The position numbers and the translations under genes were made by a program. DNA of 64,000 nt from Frigoribacterium sp. Leaf8 (GTDB lineage: Bacteria; Actinomycetota; Actinomycetes; Actinomycetales; Microbacteriaceae). Position 1 is the first letter of the stretch. Each line of letters starts with the position of its first letter. A model generated the notes under the pieces. That model was not told the DNA's origin, did no database searches, and saw nothing but the letters and a program-made list of their open reading frames with translations. This document shows, in pieces, positions 18,829-33,118 of the stretch. The stretch is from assembly GCF_001421165.1 (NCBI RefSeq), contig NZ_LMKB01000005.1, forward strand, positions 250,287 through 314,286, in the 5' to 3' direction.

Positions 18829-19439
18829 GCTCGGGCCCCGGTGGACTTCTGCGGACCGAGGTGACCGAGTGCGGCACGCAGCAACTGCGGCACGGCCACC
18901 GCGACGGCGTCGCCACGGTCCGCCACGACGGCGTCGATGGCGGCCTGCGCCTCACGGTCGGACCACCCGAGCCCGACCAACGCGACGAGCACGTCGGCAG
19001 CCGTCGTCGACGCCGCCGTGACGGTCGGCGCGGTCGGTGCCACGTCGAGCTTGCCGGTCAGCGAGAGGACGATGAGCTTGGCCGTCTTCGGCCCGATGCC
19101 CGAGACGCGTCGGAACGCGGCGTCGTCGTCGTCGGCGACGGCGGTGGCGACCTGATGGGGCGTGAGCGTCGACATGACGCCCTGGGCCGACTTCGGACCG
19201 ACGCCGGTGACGCTGCGGAGCAGGTCGAAGACCTCGAGTTCTTCGCGGTCGGCGAAGCCGAAGAGCGAGAGGTCGTCTTCTCGGACGATCAACGCCGTGT
19301 GGACGAGCGCCTGCTCGCCGACGCGGACCGTCAGTGCGAGCTGTGGGGTGACCGAGACACGGAGGCCCACCCCGCCGACCTCGACCACGACCGATGTGCC
19401 GGACGCGGACAGGACGGTACCGCGGACACTCGAGATCAT
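18825..19439 (-). CDS. ruvA: Holliday junction DNA helicase subunit RuvA
   Basis: Tetrameric Holliday-junction-binding subunit. 204 residues: N-terminal OB-fold domain ([28 protein letters not shown]), the helix-hairpin-helix pair around [18 protein letters not shown] and [19 protein letters not shown], and a C-terminal UBA-like domain ([20 protein letters not shown]) that binds RuvB. It overlaps ruvC and ruvB by four bases each, so the three are coupled. Confidence 0.97.
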   Translation of the reverse strand: MISSVRGTVLSASGTSVVVEVGGVGLRVSVTPQLALTVRVGEQALVHTALIVREDDLSLFGFADREELEVFDLLRSVTGVGPKSAQGVMSTLTPHQVATAVADDDDAAFRRVSGIGPKTAKLIVLSLTGKLDVAPTAPTVTAASTTAADVLVALVGLGWSDREAQAAIDAVVADRGDAVAVAVPQLLRAALGHLGPQKSTGARA

Positions 19440-20011
19440 GCCCCCAGCCTAGGAGTGCGCACCGACTTCTCGGCGTCGCGCCACGCTCGCTGGGCCGGCG
19501 TGAGGGAACCCGAGGAGGCGCGGGCAGCGACGGGCGCACCCCGCCAGGCATGGCAGATGGCCAGGGCCAGGGCGTCGGCGGCGTCCGCCGGCCGGGGCGC
19601 CTCGGCCAGCCCGAGCAACCGGGCGACCATCGTGCCGACCTGCTTCTTGTCGGCCGACCCGTACCCGGTCACGGCAGCCTTCACCTCGGACGGCGTGTGC
19701 AGCGTGACGGGGATCTCGCGTTCGGCTGCGGCACGCAGGGCGAGGCCGCTGACCTGTGCCACCCCCATGACGCTGCGGACGTTCTGTTGGGCGAAGACCC
19801 GCTCGATCGCCATGGCGTCCGGCCGGTGCTCGTCGATGAGCGCCTCGAGACCGCGACCCAGGGCGAGGAGACGCAACTCGAGGGCGAGGTCGGGGGCGGT
19901 GCGGATGACCTGCACGTCGACCAGGGTCGCACGCCGCTGGGCGTCGACCTCGACCACCCCGACCCCGCATCGGGTGAGCCCGGGGTCGATGCCGAGCACC
20001 CGGAGCGTCAC
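19436..20011 (-). CDS. ruvC: Holliday junction endonuclease RuvC
   Basis: Dimeric resolvase that nicks Holliday junctions. 191 residues with the RNase H fold: VLGIDPGLTRCGVGVV (first Asp), MAIERVFAQQNVRSVMGV (Glu), VTGYGSADKKQV and DAADALALAICHAW (last two acidic residues). The C-terminal tail ARASSGSLTPAQ contains one copy of the 11-base AGGAGGCGCGG word (19513-19523) in the RAS reading frame. It starts nine bases after yebC ends. Confidence 0.97.
   Translation of the reverse strand: MTLRVLGIDPGLTRCGVGVVEVDAQRRATLVDVQVIRTAPDLALELRLLALGRGLEALIDEHRPDAMAIERVFAQQNVRSVMGVAQVSGLALRAAAEREIPVTLHTPSEVKAAVTGYGSADKKQVGTMVARLLGLAEAPRPADAADALALAICHAWRGAPVAARASSGSLTPAQRAWRDAEKSVRTPRLGA
19513..19523 (+). 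repeat. AGGAGGCGCGG word inside ruvC
   Basis: Exact copy; ruvC reads the opposite strand as Arg-Ala-Ser-Ser in its poorly conserved C-terminal tail. Confidence 0.6.
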
Positions 20012-20020
20012 CGCGGCGGC

Positions 20021-20782
20021 CTATTCTTCGTCGTCGAGCGCGGCCTGCACGTCGGCGGGGACGTCGTGGTTCGCGTAGACGTTCTGCACGTCGTCGTCGT
20101 CGTCGAGGGCGTCGATGAGTCGGAAGACCTTGCGTGCCGTCTCGAGGTCGACCTCGATCTTGAGCCCGGGCACGAACTCGATGTCGGCCGAGTCGTAGTC
20201 GATGCCGGCGTCCTGGAGGGCCGAACGGGCCGGGACCAGGTCGGAGGCCTCGGTGACGATCTCGAAGCCTTCACCACGATCGGTGACCTCTTCGGCTCCG
20301 GCGTCGAGGACGGCGGCGAGGACGTCGTCTTCGGTGAGGTCGTCCGTCTTCATGACGGCGATGACGCCCTTGCGGCTGAAGTTGTAGGCCACGCTGCCGG
20401 GGTCGGCCATGGTGCCGCCGTTGCGCGACATCACCGTACGGACGTTGGCGGCCGCGCGGTTCTTGTTGTCGGTGAGGCACTCGATCAACAACGCGACGCC
20501 GTTGGGGCCGTACCCCTCGTACATGATCGTCTGGTAGTCGACGCTCTCGCCGCTGAGACCGGCACCGCGCTTGACGGCCCGGTCGATGTTGTCGTTGGGG
20601 ACCGAGGTCTTCTTGGCCTTCTGGACGGCGTCGACCAGCGTGGGGTTGCCGGACATGTCGGCCCCGCCCTGCTTGGCCGCGACCTCGATGTTCTTGATGA
20701 GCTTGGCGAACGACTTGGCACGTCGACTGTCGATGACGGCCTTCTTGTGCTTGGTCGTTGCCCACTTGGAATGCCCGGACAC
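20021..20782 (-). CDS. YebC/PmpR family regulator
   Basis: 253-residue YebC-family protein: [23 protein letters not shown] at the start, [34 protein letters not shown] and [14 protein letters not shown] are the family signatures. Family members were described as DNA-binding regulators, and more recent work assigns a role in translation of proline-rich stretches; the role of this copy cannot be told from sequence. Its place between pdxT and ruvC is the normal actinobacterial order. Confidence 0.95.
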   Translation of the reverse strand: MSGHSKWATTKHKKAVIDSRRAKSFAKLIKNIEVAAKQGGADMSGNPTLVDAVQKAKKTSVPNDNIDRAVKRGAGLSGESVDYQTIMYEGYGPNGVALLIECLTDNKNRAAANVRTVMSRNGGTMADPGSVAYNFSRKGVIAVMKTDDLTEDDVLAAVLDAGAEEVTDRGEGFEIVTEASDLVPARSALQDAGIDYDSADIEFVPGLKIEVDLETARKVFRLIDALDDDDDVQNVYANHDVPADVQAALDDEE

Positions 20783-20820
20783 GGTGCTCCTTCAGACTGC
20801 TGACGTGGATCGCGACGAGT

Positions 20821-21426
20821 CTACCGCGACGCCCGCGCGCGGGCCTTGTCGAGGAACCGCGAGTGGAACCGCAGGTCGTCGGTGACCTCCGGGTGGAACG
20901 AGGTGCCCATCAGGAGACCTTGCTCGACGGCGACGACCCGGCCGTCCTCGAGGACGCCGATCGCCGTCGCGGCCGGCCCGACCGCGTCGACCACCGGGGC
21001 GCGGATGAAGACCGCGTGCACGGGTGGACCGTCGAGCACGGGGACGTGGACATCGGTCTCGAACGAGTCGGTCTGGGAGCCGAACGCGTTGCGCCGGACC
21101 GAGACGTCGAGGCCCCCGATGCTCTGCTGGCCGGGGATGCCGTCGACGATGCGGTCCGCGAGCATGATGAGGCCGGCGCAGGTGCCGTAGACGGGCAACC
21201 CCGACCCGATCGCCCGTCGGAGCGGCCCGTCCAGGTCGAACGTCCGGGACAGCTTGTCCATGACGCTGGACTCGCCACCCGGGATCACCAGACCATCGAT
21301 CTCGTCGAGCTCGGTGGCTCGGCGTACGGCGACGGCCTCGGCCCCCAACGAGGTCAGGACGGCCAGGTGTTCACGAAAATCGCCTTGCAGGGCCAGGACG
21401 CCGACCCGGGGCGTTCGTTCGGGCAT
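20821..21426 (-). CDS. pdxT: Pyridoxal 5'-phosphate synthase glutaminase subunit PdxT
   Basis: Class I glutaminase that releases ammonia for PdxS. 201 residues: VGVLALQGDFREHL, the IPGGESSVM oxyanion segment, the nucleophile in YGTCAGLIML, and the His-Glu pair in GTSFHPEVTDD. The frame is open 75 codons upstream into pdxS, but that part is shadow; the ATG at 21426 gives the standard start MPERTPRVGVLALQGD. It lies 22 bases after pdxS. Confidence 0.97.
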   Translation of the reverse strand: MPERTPRVGVLALQGDFREHLAVLTSLGAEAVAVRRATELDEIDGLVIPGGESSVMDKLSRTFDLDGPLRRAIGSGLPVYGTCAGLIMLADRIVDGIPGQQSIGGLDVSVRRNAFGSQTDSFETDVHVPVLDGPPVHAVFIRAPVVDAVGPAATAIGVLEDGRVVAVEQGLLMGTSFHPEVTDDLRFHSRFLDKARARASR

Positions 21427-21448
21427 CACCGACGATCGACCCCCGAGG

Positions 21449-22363
21449 TCACCAGCCGCGCTCGGCGAGGCGGTGCGGTGCGGGGAGGTCGGGCACGTTG
21501 ATGCCGACCATCGCCTCGCCGAGACCGCGCGACGCGTCGGCCACGACCTGGGGGTCGTCGAAGAAGGTGGTGGCCTTGACGATCGCCTTGGCACGCTCGG
21601 CGGGGTTGCCCGACTTGAAGATGCCCGAACCGACGAAGACGCCGTCGGCACCGAGCTGCATCATGAGAGCCGCGTCGGCGGGTGTCGCGACGCCGCCCGC
21701 GGTGAAGAGGACGACGGGGAGCTTGCCGGTCTCGGCGATCTCTTTCACGAGCTCGAAGGGAGCCTGCAGTTCTTTCGCGGCGACGTAGAGCTCGTCGGAC
21801 TTGAGCCCACGGAGCTGGGCGATCTCTTTCGAGATCGTGCGGATGTGCTTGGTGGCCTCGGACACGTCACCGGTGCCGGCCTCGCCCTTGGAGCGGATCA
21901 TGGCCGCGCCCTCGGTGATGCGACGCAGCGCCTCGCCCAGGTTGGTGGCCCCGCAGACGAAGGGGACGGTGAAGTTCCACTTGTCGATGTGGTTGACGTA
22001 GTCGGCCGGGCTCAGCACCTCGGACTCGTCGATGTAGTCCACGCCGAGGGTCTGGAGGATCTGGGCCTCGACGAAGTGGCCGATGCGGGCCTTCGCCATG
22101 ACGGGGATCGAGACCGCCGCCACGATCTCGTCGATCATGTCGGGGTCGCTCATGCGGGCGACACCGCCCTGGGACCGGATGTCGGCGGGAACGCGCTCGA
22201 GGGCCATGACGGCCACGGCCCCGGCGTCTTCGGCGATCTTCGCCTGCTCGACGTTGACGACGTCCATGATGACGCCGCCCTTGAGCATCTCGGCGAGACC
22301 GCGCTTGACGCGGCTCGAACCGGTGGTGGAGGACTGGTGGGAGGCAGAGGTCGTGTCGCTCAT
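21449..22363 (-). CDS. pdxS: Pyridoxal 5'-phosphate synthase lyase subunit PdxS
   Basis: Builds PLP from ribose 5-phosphate, glyceraldehyde 3-phosphate and ammonia. 304 residues with near-invariant PdxS segments: [30 protein letters not shown], the catalytic lysine in [20 protein letters not shown] and the phosphate-binding [31 protein letters not shown]. It has its own likely promoter directly upstream, so pdxST may be transcribed apart from thrS-HIT. PLP made here is the cofactor of SufS nearby. Confidence 0.98.
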   Translation of the reverse strand: MSDTTSASHQSSTTGSSRVKRGLAEMLKGGVIMDVVNVEQAKIAEDAGAVAVMALERVPADIRSQGGVARMSDPDMIDEIVAAVSIPVMAKARIGHFVEAQILQTLGVDYIDESEVLSPADYVNHIDKWNFTVPFVCGATNLGEALRRITEGAAMIRSKGEAGTGDVSEATKHIRTISKEIAQLRGLKSDELYVAAKELQAPFELVKEIAETGKLPVVLFTAGGVATPADAALMMQLGADGVFVGSGIFKSGNPAERAKAIVKATTFFDDPQVVADASRGLGEAMVGINVPDLPAPHRLAERGW

Positions 22364-22373
22364 GATGGCCCCT

Positions 22374-22379
22374 ATCTTA
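22374..22379 (-). promoter_or_regulatory. pdxS: Candidate -10 box (TAAGAT) for pdxST
   Basis: TAAGAT on the minus strand ends 10 bases before the pdxS ATG, so the leader would be only a few bases. It lies directly after the HIT gene stop. Confidence 0.45.
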
Positions 22380-22386
22380 GGCCCGA

Positions 22387-22971
22387 TCAGACCGCCGACG
22401 CCGCCGTCGGCGTCGTGCCGTCGCCGTCCCTCGGCCAGGCCTCGGAGACGGCGACGCGGACGTCGCCGAGCAGCTGCGTGACGGCCTTCGTCTGAGCGAT
22501 GATCGGGAAGAAGTTCGAGTCGCCGCCGTAGCGCGGCACCACGTGTTGGTGCAGGTGGGCCGCGATGCCGGCTCCGCCGACCTGCCCCTGGTTCATGCCG
22601 ATGTTGAAGCCCTGCGCGTGGGACACCTGTGTGAGGACCCGCATGGCGGTCTGGGTCAGGGACGCGATCTCGGCCACCTCGTCGGAGGTGGCGAGGTCGT
22701 AGGTGGAGACGTGCCGGTACGGGCAGACCAGCAGGTGCCCCGGGTTGTAGGGGTAGAGGTTGAGCAACACGTAGGCGTGTTCGCCCCGGGCCACGATGAG
22801 CGCGTCGTCGTCCGACCTCGAGGGGGCGCTGCAGAACGGGCAGGAGTCGTCGTGGGCGCCCTGGCCCGCCTCGACGTAGACGGCGCGGTGCGGCGTCCAG
22901 AGTCGCTGGAACGCGTCCGGGACCGCGGCGAAGTCGGCGGAGGACTCGGCCGCAGACCCGTCGGCGACCAC
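22387..22971 (-). CDS. HIT family nucleotide hydrolase/phosphorylase
   Basis: 194 residues. It has an N-terminal zinc-type CPFC motif ([11 protein letters not shown]), the conserved [21 protein letters not shown]-like region ([14 protein letters not shown]), and the histidine triad HLHQHVV with the catalytic middle His. This domain layout fits the actinobacterial Ap4A phosphorylase-like HIT proteins. The start is a GTG two bases after the thrS stop. In many actinobacteria phospholipid and mannoside genes (pgsA, acyltransferase, pimA) lie between this gene and pdxS; here there are none. Confidence 0.9.
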   Translation of the reverse strand: MVADGSAAESSADFAAVPDAFQRLWTPHRAVYVEAGQGAHDDSCPFCSAPSRSDDDALIVARGEHAYVLLNLYPYNPGHLLVCPYRHVSTYDLATSDEVAEIASLTQTAMRVLTQVSHAQGFNIGMNQGQVGGAGIAAHLHQHVVPRYGGDSNFFPIIAQTKAVTQLLGDVRVAVSEAWPRDGDGTTPTAASAV

Positions 22972-22973
22972 GC

Positions 22974-25004
<2,031 letters not shown>

Positions 25005-25037
25005 GGCGGTGGTTCCTATCGTCGAGGGGCGGGGACC

Positions 25038-25043
25038 ACTTTA
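25038..25043 (-). promoter_or_regulatory. thrS: Candidate -10 box (TAAAGT) for thrS
   Basis: TAAAGT on the minus strand, 33 bases upstream of the thrS ATG in the gap after sufU. Confidence 0.45.
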
Positions 25044-25105
25044 GTCGCCGACCGACCGCCGACCGGTCGACCAGGGCCTCGACGGGCGACGAGGCCCGGG
25101 TCGGC

Positions 25106-28307
<3,202 letters not shown>

Positions 28308-28323
28308 GCGTCCGCGGCGGAGT

Positions 28324-28365
28324 CGACCCGCGCCTCCTGGTCCCCGATCGAGGAGGCGCGGGTCG
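28324..28365. terminator. Terminator built from an inverted pair of the AGGAGGCGCGG word
   Basis: Perfect 15-bp stem CGACCCGCGCCTCCT / AGGAGGCGCGGGTCG with a 12-base loop, between the convergent methyltransferase and ABC ATPase genes (stops at 28307 and 28386). Both arms contain the exact 11-base word and its GTC extension. Confidence 0.8.
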
Positions 28366-28385
28366 CTCGTCGCGTGGACGTCCCG

Positions 28386-29189
28386 TCAGTCGTCGAGCGG
28401 CTTGAGCACCCGTTGCAGGAACTGCTGCGTGCGGGCCTCGCGGGGGCGGGACAGCACGTCGGCGGGACGGCCCCGCTCGACGACGACGCCGGCGTCCATG
28501 AAGAGCAGCTCGTCGGCCACCCGGCGGGCGAACTCGAGCTCGTGGGTGACGACGATCATCGTCCAGCCCTCGTCGGCGAGTTCCTTCACGACGGTGAGCA
28601 CGTCACCGACCAGTTCGGGGTCGAGGGCCGAGGTCGGCTCGTCGAAGAGCAGGAGTTCGGGCCGCAGGGCGAGCGCGCGCACGATGCCCACGCGCTGCTG
28701 CTGGCCGCCCGAGAGCTCGGCCGGGTAGGCGTCGGCCTTCTCGACGAGGCCGACGCGCGCGAGGAGTGCCTCGGCCTCGGCCCGCGCCTCCTTCGGATCG
28801 CGTCCCTGGACGCGCACCGGTCCCTCGACGACGTTCTCCAGCACCGTGAGGTGCGGGAACAGGTTGAAGTGCTGGAACACCATCGACGAGCGATCGCGGA
28901 GGGCCAACAGGTCGCGCTTGCCGACCGTGGTGCCGAAGTCGATCGAGCGGCCGTCGGAGAGCGTGACGACTCCGCCGTCGGGCACCTCGAGGCTGTTGAG
29001 CGACCGCAGCACGGTCGTCTTGCCCGAGCCCGAGGGCCCGATGATGGCGACGACGCGTCCGCGGCGCACCTCGAGGTCGATGCCGCGCAGCACCTCGTTC
29101 GAGCCGAACGCCTTGTGCAGCCCCCGGACGGTCAGCACGGGGGCACCGGTCTCGTCGGCCGGCCGGGGCGGGGTGACGTCAGCGGGCAA
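28386..29189 (-). CDS. Polar amino acid ABC importer, ATP-binding protein
   Basis: 267 residues: Walker A GPSGSGKTT (about 52-60), Q-loop VFQHFNLFPH, signature LSGGQQQRVGIVRAL, Walker B LLFDEPTSALDP and the H-loop VVTHE. The sequence falls in the GlnQ/HisP/TcyN group of amino-acid importers. The start overlaps the permease gene by 11 bases. A copy of the AGGAGGCGCGG word (28782-28792) encodes Lys-Glu-Ala-Arg-Ala in the helical domain. Confidence 0.93.
   Translation of the reverse strand: MPADVTPPRPADETGAPVLTVRGLHKAFGSNEVLRGIDLEVRRGRVVAIIGPSGSGKTTVLRSLNSLEVPDGGVVTLSDGRSIDFGTTVGKRDLLALRDRSSMVFQHFNLFPHLTVLENVVEGPVRVQGRDPKEARAEAEALLARVGLVEKADAYPAELSGGQQQRVGIVRALALRPELLLFDEPTSALDPELVGDVLTVVKELADEGWTMIVVTHELEFARRVADELLFMDAGVVVERGRPADVLSRPREARTQQFLQRVLKPLDD
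28782..28792 (-). repeat. AGGAGGCGCGG word inside the ABC ATPase gene
   Basis: Exact copy in the coding direction of the gene, read as Glu-Ala-Arg in the helical subdomain. Confidence 0.6.
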
Positions 29190-29844
29190 CGTGGCGGTCC
29201 AATCTCTTCTCGAGGGCGTCCTGCCCGAACGACAGGATCAGGCAGATCACCCAGTAGACCAGGGCGGCCTCGAGGTAGATCAGCAGGAACTGGTTCGAGA
29301 CGGTGGCGATCTGCTCGGCCTGACGGAACAACTCGACGACGAGGATGACGCTCGCCAACGAGGTGTCCTTGACCAGGCTGATGAAGGTGTTCGACAGCGG
29401 GGGCACCGAGACGCGCGCCGCCTGCGGCAGGATGATCCGCCGGAGGGCGAGCCCCCGCGACATGCCGATCGTGTGGGCGGCCTCCCACTGGCCCTTGGGC
29501 ACCGAGAGGATGGCCGCGCGGATGACCTCGGCCGCGTACCCACCGACGTTCAAGGAGAACGCGATGATGGCGCTGGGCCACGGATCGAGCTTGACGCCGA
29601 TCGACGGAAGGCCGTAGAAGACGACGAAGAGCTGCACGAGCAGCGGCGTGCCCCGGATGATCGAGATGTAGACCCGGGCGATGCCCGCGAGCGCCGCCTT
29701 GCCCGACAGGCGCATCAGCGCGATGACGACGGCGATGACCAGCCCGATCGCCATCGATGCGAAGGCGAGCGGGATCGACGCGACGAGCGCCCCCGACACG
29801 ATCGGCCAGAGCGACCGCCAGAAGAGGTCGAGGGAGGACTGCAC
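29179..29844 (-). CDS. Polar amino acid ABC importer, permease
   Basis: 221 residues with about five membrane segments (for instance IPLAFASMAIGLVIAVVIALM and a late YLEAALVYWVICLILSF). The EAA loop that docks the ATPase is seen as SVPKGQWEAAHTIGMSRGLALRRIILPQA. It fits the HisM/GlnP family; a homodimer or a partner is needed, and no second permease is present, which suggests a homodimer. It starts two bases after the binding-protein gene ends and overlaps the ATPase gene. Confidence 0.93.
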   Translation of the reverse strand: MQSSLDLFWRSLWPIVSGALVASIPLAFASMAIGLVIAVVIALMRLSGKAALAGIARVYISIIRGTPLLVQLFVVFYGLPSIGVKLDPWPSAIIAFSLNVGGYAAEVIRAAILSVPKGQWEAAHTIGMSRGLALRRIILPQAARVSVPPLSNTFISLVKDTSLASVILVVELFRQAEQIATVSNQFLLIYLEAALVYWVICLILSFGQDALEKRLDRHVAR

Positions 29845-29846
29845 GC

Positions 29847-30707
29847 CTACTCGCTGACGTCCTGGCCGAAATACTTCTCGCTGATGGTCGCCAGCGTGCC
29901 GTCGGCCTTGAGCTCGGCGAGGGCGTCGTCGATCGCCGACACGAGGTCGTCGCTGCCCTTCGTGGTGACCAGGGCCGAGCGCGAGACGTCGTCCGTGGTC
30001 GCCGCGATCTTGATGCCGGCGGCCTGGTCGGGGTTGGTCTTGACGTAGTCGAGGAAGGTCAGTTCGTCGTTGACGGTCGCGTCGATGCGACCCTGCTCGA
30101 GGAGCGCGACCGACTGGGCCCAGCCGTCGACGACCTGCACGTCCGCGCCCGCGTCCTTGGCGGTCGTGTAGAAGTTGCTCGACTGCGACTGGGCCGTCGT
30201 CTTGCCCTCGAGGTCGGAGAGCGAGGTGATGTCGGTGTTGTCGGCGGCCGTGATCACGACACCGCGGCTGACCGTGTAGGGCGTCGAGAAGTCGTACGTG
30301 GCCTCACGCTCGTCGGTGATCGAGATCTGGTTGGCCACGAGGTCGAAGCGGCCGGCGGTGAGTCCGGCGAGCAGGGCGTCGAACTGCGTCTCCTCGAAGG
30401 CCGGGGTGACGCCGAGCTTCTCGGCGACGGCCGTGGCGACGTCGACGTCGTAGCCGGTCAGCGCGCCGGCCCCGCCCTCGTGGTAGGTGAAGGGCTGGTA
30501 GGTGCCCTCGGTGCCGATGACGAGCTCGCCGGCCGCCTGGATGTCGGACAGGCTCTTCGCCGCGCTCGTGTCGGCGGTCGCGCTGCCGGTGGACTGGACG
30601 ACCCCGTCGGTGGAGGCGGGCGCGCAGGCGGCCAGGGCGACGGCGGCGGCGGCGACGACGCCGACGGAGGCGAGGCGACGGACGGTGCGGACGGCGGTGA
30701 TCTTCAC
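29847..30707 (-). CDS. Polar amino acid ABC importer, substrate-binding lipoprotein
   Basis: 286 residues of the SBP_bac_3 family: a basic N-terminus, a hydrophobic segment and lipobox LAAC (VAAAAVALAACAPAS), then LVIGTEGTYQPFTYHEG, GYDVDVATAVAEKLG, FDLVANQISITDEREATYDFSTPY and a late YFGQDVSE. The substrate is not certain; the pattern is closest to cystine and other polar amino-acid binders. The GTG at 30707 with AAAGGA upstream is preferred because it places the lipobox at about residue 25. It heads the three-gene transport operon. Confidence 0.92.
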   Translation of the reverse strand: MKITAVRTVRRLASVGVVAAAAVALAACAPASTDGVVQSTGSATADTSAAKSLSDIQAAGELVIGTEGTYQPFTYHEGGAGALTGYDVDVATAVAEKLGVTPAFEETQFDALLAGLTAGRFDLVANQISITDEREATYDFSTPYTVSRGVVITAADNTDITSLSDLEGKTTAQSQSSNFYTTAKDAGADVQVVDGWAQSVALLEQGRIDATVNDELTFLDYVKTNPDQAAGIKIAATTDDVSRSALVTTKGSDDLVSAIDDALAELKADGTLATISEKYFGQDVSE

Positions 30708-30855
30708 GAGGGTTCCTTTGCTGCGGCTCGGGGGTCGGACGAGCCTCCCGACACTAACGCCGCGGGGGCGGGCGTGATTCCCGATGACTCCGCATGACCT
30801 TGCGGCCACGGAGGCCGGGCGTCGTCGCACACCCGTCGGCGTCGCCACGCGCCCG

Positions 30856-31602
30856 TCAGCGTCGCGCGATCGCCTCCCCCACCGAGGGGGCGCCGTCGAG
30901 CCGCACGTGCCGGTGGGCCACGTCGTCGGCCGAGACGGCGACGGTGCTCAGCGACAGCGAATGGAAGAGGCGTCCGTCGACCAGGTCGGCCCGCACGAGC
31001 GCGTCGTCGTCGTCCGTCGGCAGGGCGCTGCTCTCGCGCAGCAGGTCGAGCCACGGCGTCCAGCTGCCCTCGCCCTCGGCCCCCGTCGGCAGCGGACCGG
31101 TCGGAGGCGCGACGTCACGGAACCGGGGCAGCCAGCGGTCGACGCGCGGCACGGACCGGTCGTCGGGGGCGGCGTGCGTGAGCAGGTGCACCCCGGCGGC
31201 GAGGCGGGCCGTATCGGTGGCGGTGCCGTCCCAGACGGAGTGCACCGCGCCTCCTGCGTCCGCGGTGAGCAGGTTGAAGGTGCGGGTCGTCTGCGGCCCG
31301 TCGGGCAGGACGCCGTCGGCGGCCGCCCGGAGGGGCAGGGCACCGCGGGTGGTCCATCCGCCGGGCGGCGACGCGGGCGCCTCGTGACGGTTGAGCACGA
31401 CGCTCGCCCGGCTCGGGCCCCGGGCGGTCGCCAACCAGGCCCCGCCCGCCTCGCGGTCGTGCACCCCGGTCACCCGCTCACCGAGGTCGGGCCACCAGGC
31501 GCCGGGCTCGTCCCAGGGGCGGTCGGGCGACTCGTCCCGGAGCCCGAGGAAGACGACGGGCCAGGGCGCGTCCGGCTGGACGGCGACGACGACGGTGCAC
31601 AT
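30856..31602 (-). CDS. NRDE family (TANGO2-like) protein
   Basis: 248 residues, starting MCTVVVAVQ, with FLGLRDESPDRPWDEP where the family has NRDE (Asn replaced by Leu here), GGAWLATA, and VVLNRHE. It fits the NRDE/TANGO2 family by its N-terminal nucleophile-like Cys2 and overall pattern. The biochemical role is not known in bacteria; the eukaryotic TANGO2 is linked to secretion and heme or lipid handling. The frame is open much further upstream, but the ATG at 31602 gives the family start. It is divergent from coaBC. Confidence 0.85.
   Translation of the reverse strand: MCTVVVAVQPDAPWPVVFLGLRDESPDRPWDEPGAWWPDLGERVTGVHDREAGGAWLATARGPSRASVVLNRHEAPASPPGGWTTRGALPLRAAADGVLPDGPQTTRTFNLLTADAGGAVHSVWDGTATDTARLAAGVHLLTHAAPDDRSVPRVDRWLPRFRDVAPPTGPLPTGAEGEGSWTPWLDLLRESSALPTDDDDALVRADLVDGRLFHSLSLSTVAVSADDVAHRHVRLDGAPSVGEAIARR
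31245..31255 (-). repeat. AGGAGGCGCGG word inside the NRDE gene
   Basis: Exact copy, read in a third frame as Gly-Gly-Ala-Val. Confidence 0.6.
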
Positions 31603-31732
31603 GGGGTCCTCAGGGTGGGGGCTCGTCGGGACGGGTGCCGACGCTCGACCGCGGGATGCGGCATCGTGGTGGGCAACGCTACCGACCCGGCACCGGGTCG
31701 GCCGACCGACGCATCGATCGACGAGGCCCACC

Positions 31733-33118
31733 GTGACGCACGACCACCCCCGCTCCTCCCCCGCCGACGCCCCGCGTCGCCTGTCCGTCGTCGTCGGCGT
31801 CTCGGGCGGCATCGCGGCGTACAAGGCCGTCGGGGTCGTCCGCGGCCTCGTGCTGCGGGGGCACGACGTCCACGTCGTGCCGACCGAGGCCGCCCTGCGC
31901 TTCGTCGGGGCGCCCACCTGGGAGGCCACGAGCCGCAACCCGGTTCACACGTCCGTCTTCGACGACGTCGCGGAGGTGCGGCACGTGGCCCTGGGGCAGC
32001 GCGCCGACCTGATCGTCGTGGCCCCCGCGACCGCCCACACCCTGGCGAAGATCGCCCACGGCCTGTCCGACGACCTGCTCGGCACGACGATCCTCGCGAG
32101 CACCGCGCCGCTCGTCGTCGCGCCCGCCATGCACACCGAGATGTGGCGGAACCCGGCGACGGTCGCGAACGTCGACCTGCTGAGGTCGCGCGGGGTGACC
32201 GTCGTCGGGCCGGACGACGGGCCGCTGACCGGGGGCGACGTGGGGCCCGGCCGGCTGAGCGAACCCGACGAGATCGTCGCCGCGGCACTCGCCCTCGTGA
32301 CCGGCCCGGGCTCCCCCGACGCCCCGCGAGCCGTCGCCCCGGGTGCTCGGGACCAGGAGGCGCGGGTCGGCGACCTGGACGGCCTCCGGTTGGTCGTCTC
32401 GGCCGGCGGCACCCGTGAGCCCCTGGACCCCGTGCGGTTCGTCGGCAACCGGTCGAGCGGTACGCAGGGGGCGGCGCTCGCCCTCGGGGCGGCCCGCCGC
32501 GGTGCCCACGTCACCGTCGTCGCGGCCGCACTCGACGGAGCCGTGCGGCAGACGCTCGAGACGGAGGGGACGATCGACGTCGTCGAGGTCGGCACCGCCC
32601 TCGAGCTCGACGCCGCGATGGGCGAGCACGCCCCGGCGGCGGACGTCGTGATCATGGCGGCCGCGGTGGCGGACTACCGGCCGTCGTCGGTGGCCGACGG
32701 GAAGATCCGGAAGGACGACTCGGGCGACGAGCTGACCGTCCGTCTCGTCCGGACCCCGGACGTCCTGGCCGGGCTCGTCGCCCGTCGGGCCGTGGGGCAG
32801 GTGGTCGTCGGCTTCGCGGCCGAGACGGCCGCCGACCGGGACGAACTGCTCTCGCTCGGGCGCGCCAAGCAGCGGCGGAAGGGAGCGGACCTGCTCGTCC
32901 TCAACACGGTGGGCTGGACGACCGGCTTCGGCAGCGACGACACGGCCGTCGTCGTGATCGACGCCGACGGTGACGTGGTGTCCGAGGCCGAGGGGTCGAA
33001 GACCGCCGTGGCCGAGACGGTGCTCGACGCCGTGGTGTCCCGTCGGGTCGCGAGTCGGGGGTCGGGTGGCAGCACTCCTCCCGTGCTCCCCGGCGCGTCG
33101 ACGGGAGCGGGCGCATGA
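31733..33118 (+). CDS. coaBC: Bifunctional phosphopantothenoylcysteine decarboxylase/phosphopantothenate-cysteine ligase
   Basis: Two steps of coenzyme A synthesis. 461 residues: the CoaC flavoprotein half has GVSGGIAAYKAVGVVRGL at the start, the catalytic His in SRNPVHTSVF, APATAHTLAKIAHGLSDDLL and the PAMHTEMW motif; the CoaB half has VVSAGGTREPLDPVRFVGNRSSG, AAVADYRP and KIRKDD. The linker between the halves carries QEARVGD, encoded by the AGGAGGCGCGG word at 32355-32365. The GTG at 31733 gives a compact start. Its stop overlaps the kinase start by four bases. Confidence 0.96.
   Translation: MTHDHPRSSPADAPRRLSVVVGVSGGIAAYKAVGVVRGLVLRGHDVHVVPTEAALRFVGAPTWEATSRNPVHTSVFDDVAEVRHVALGQRADLIVVAPATAHTLAKIAHGLSDDLLGTTILASTAPLVVAPAMHTEMWRNPATVANVDLLRSRGVTVVGPDDGPLTGGDVGPGRLSEPDEIVAAALALVTGPGSPDAPRAVAPGARDQEARVGDLDGLRLVVSAGGTREPLDPVRFVGNRSSGTQGAALALGAARRGAHVTVVAAALDGAVRQTLETEGTIDVVEVGTALELDAAMGEHAPAADVVIMAAAVADYRPSSVADGKIRKDDSGDELTVRLVRTPDVLAGLVARRAVGQVVVGFAAETAADRDELLSLGRAKQRRKGADLLVLNTVGWTTGFGSDDTAVVVIDADGDVVSEAEGSKTAVAETVLDAVVSRRVASRGSGGSTPPVLPGASTGAGA
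32355..32365 (+). repeat. AGGAGGCGCGG word in the coaBC linker
   Basis: Exact copy with the longer flanks CC and GTC. It encodes Glu-Ala-Arg in the interdomain linker, a position that tolerates insertions. Confidence 0.6.

Noticed and set aside
25005-25105. Possible T-box before thrS
   Set aside because: The leader is only about 100 bases, already includes the sufU end, and lacks the GGTGGNACCGCG antiterminator and a specifier loop.
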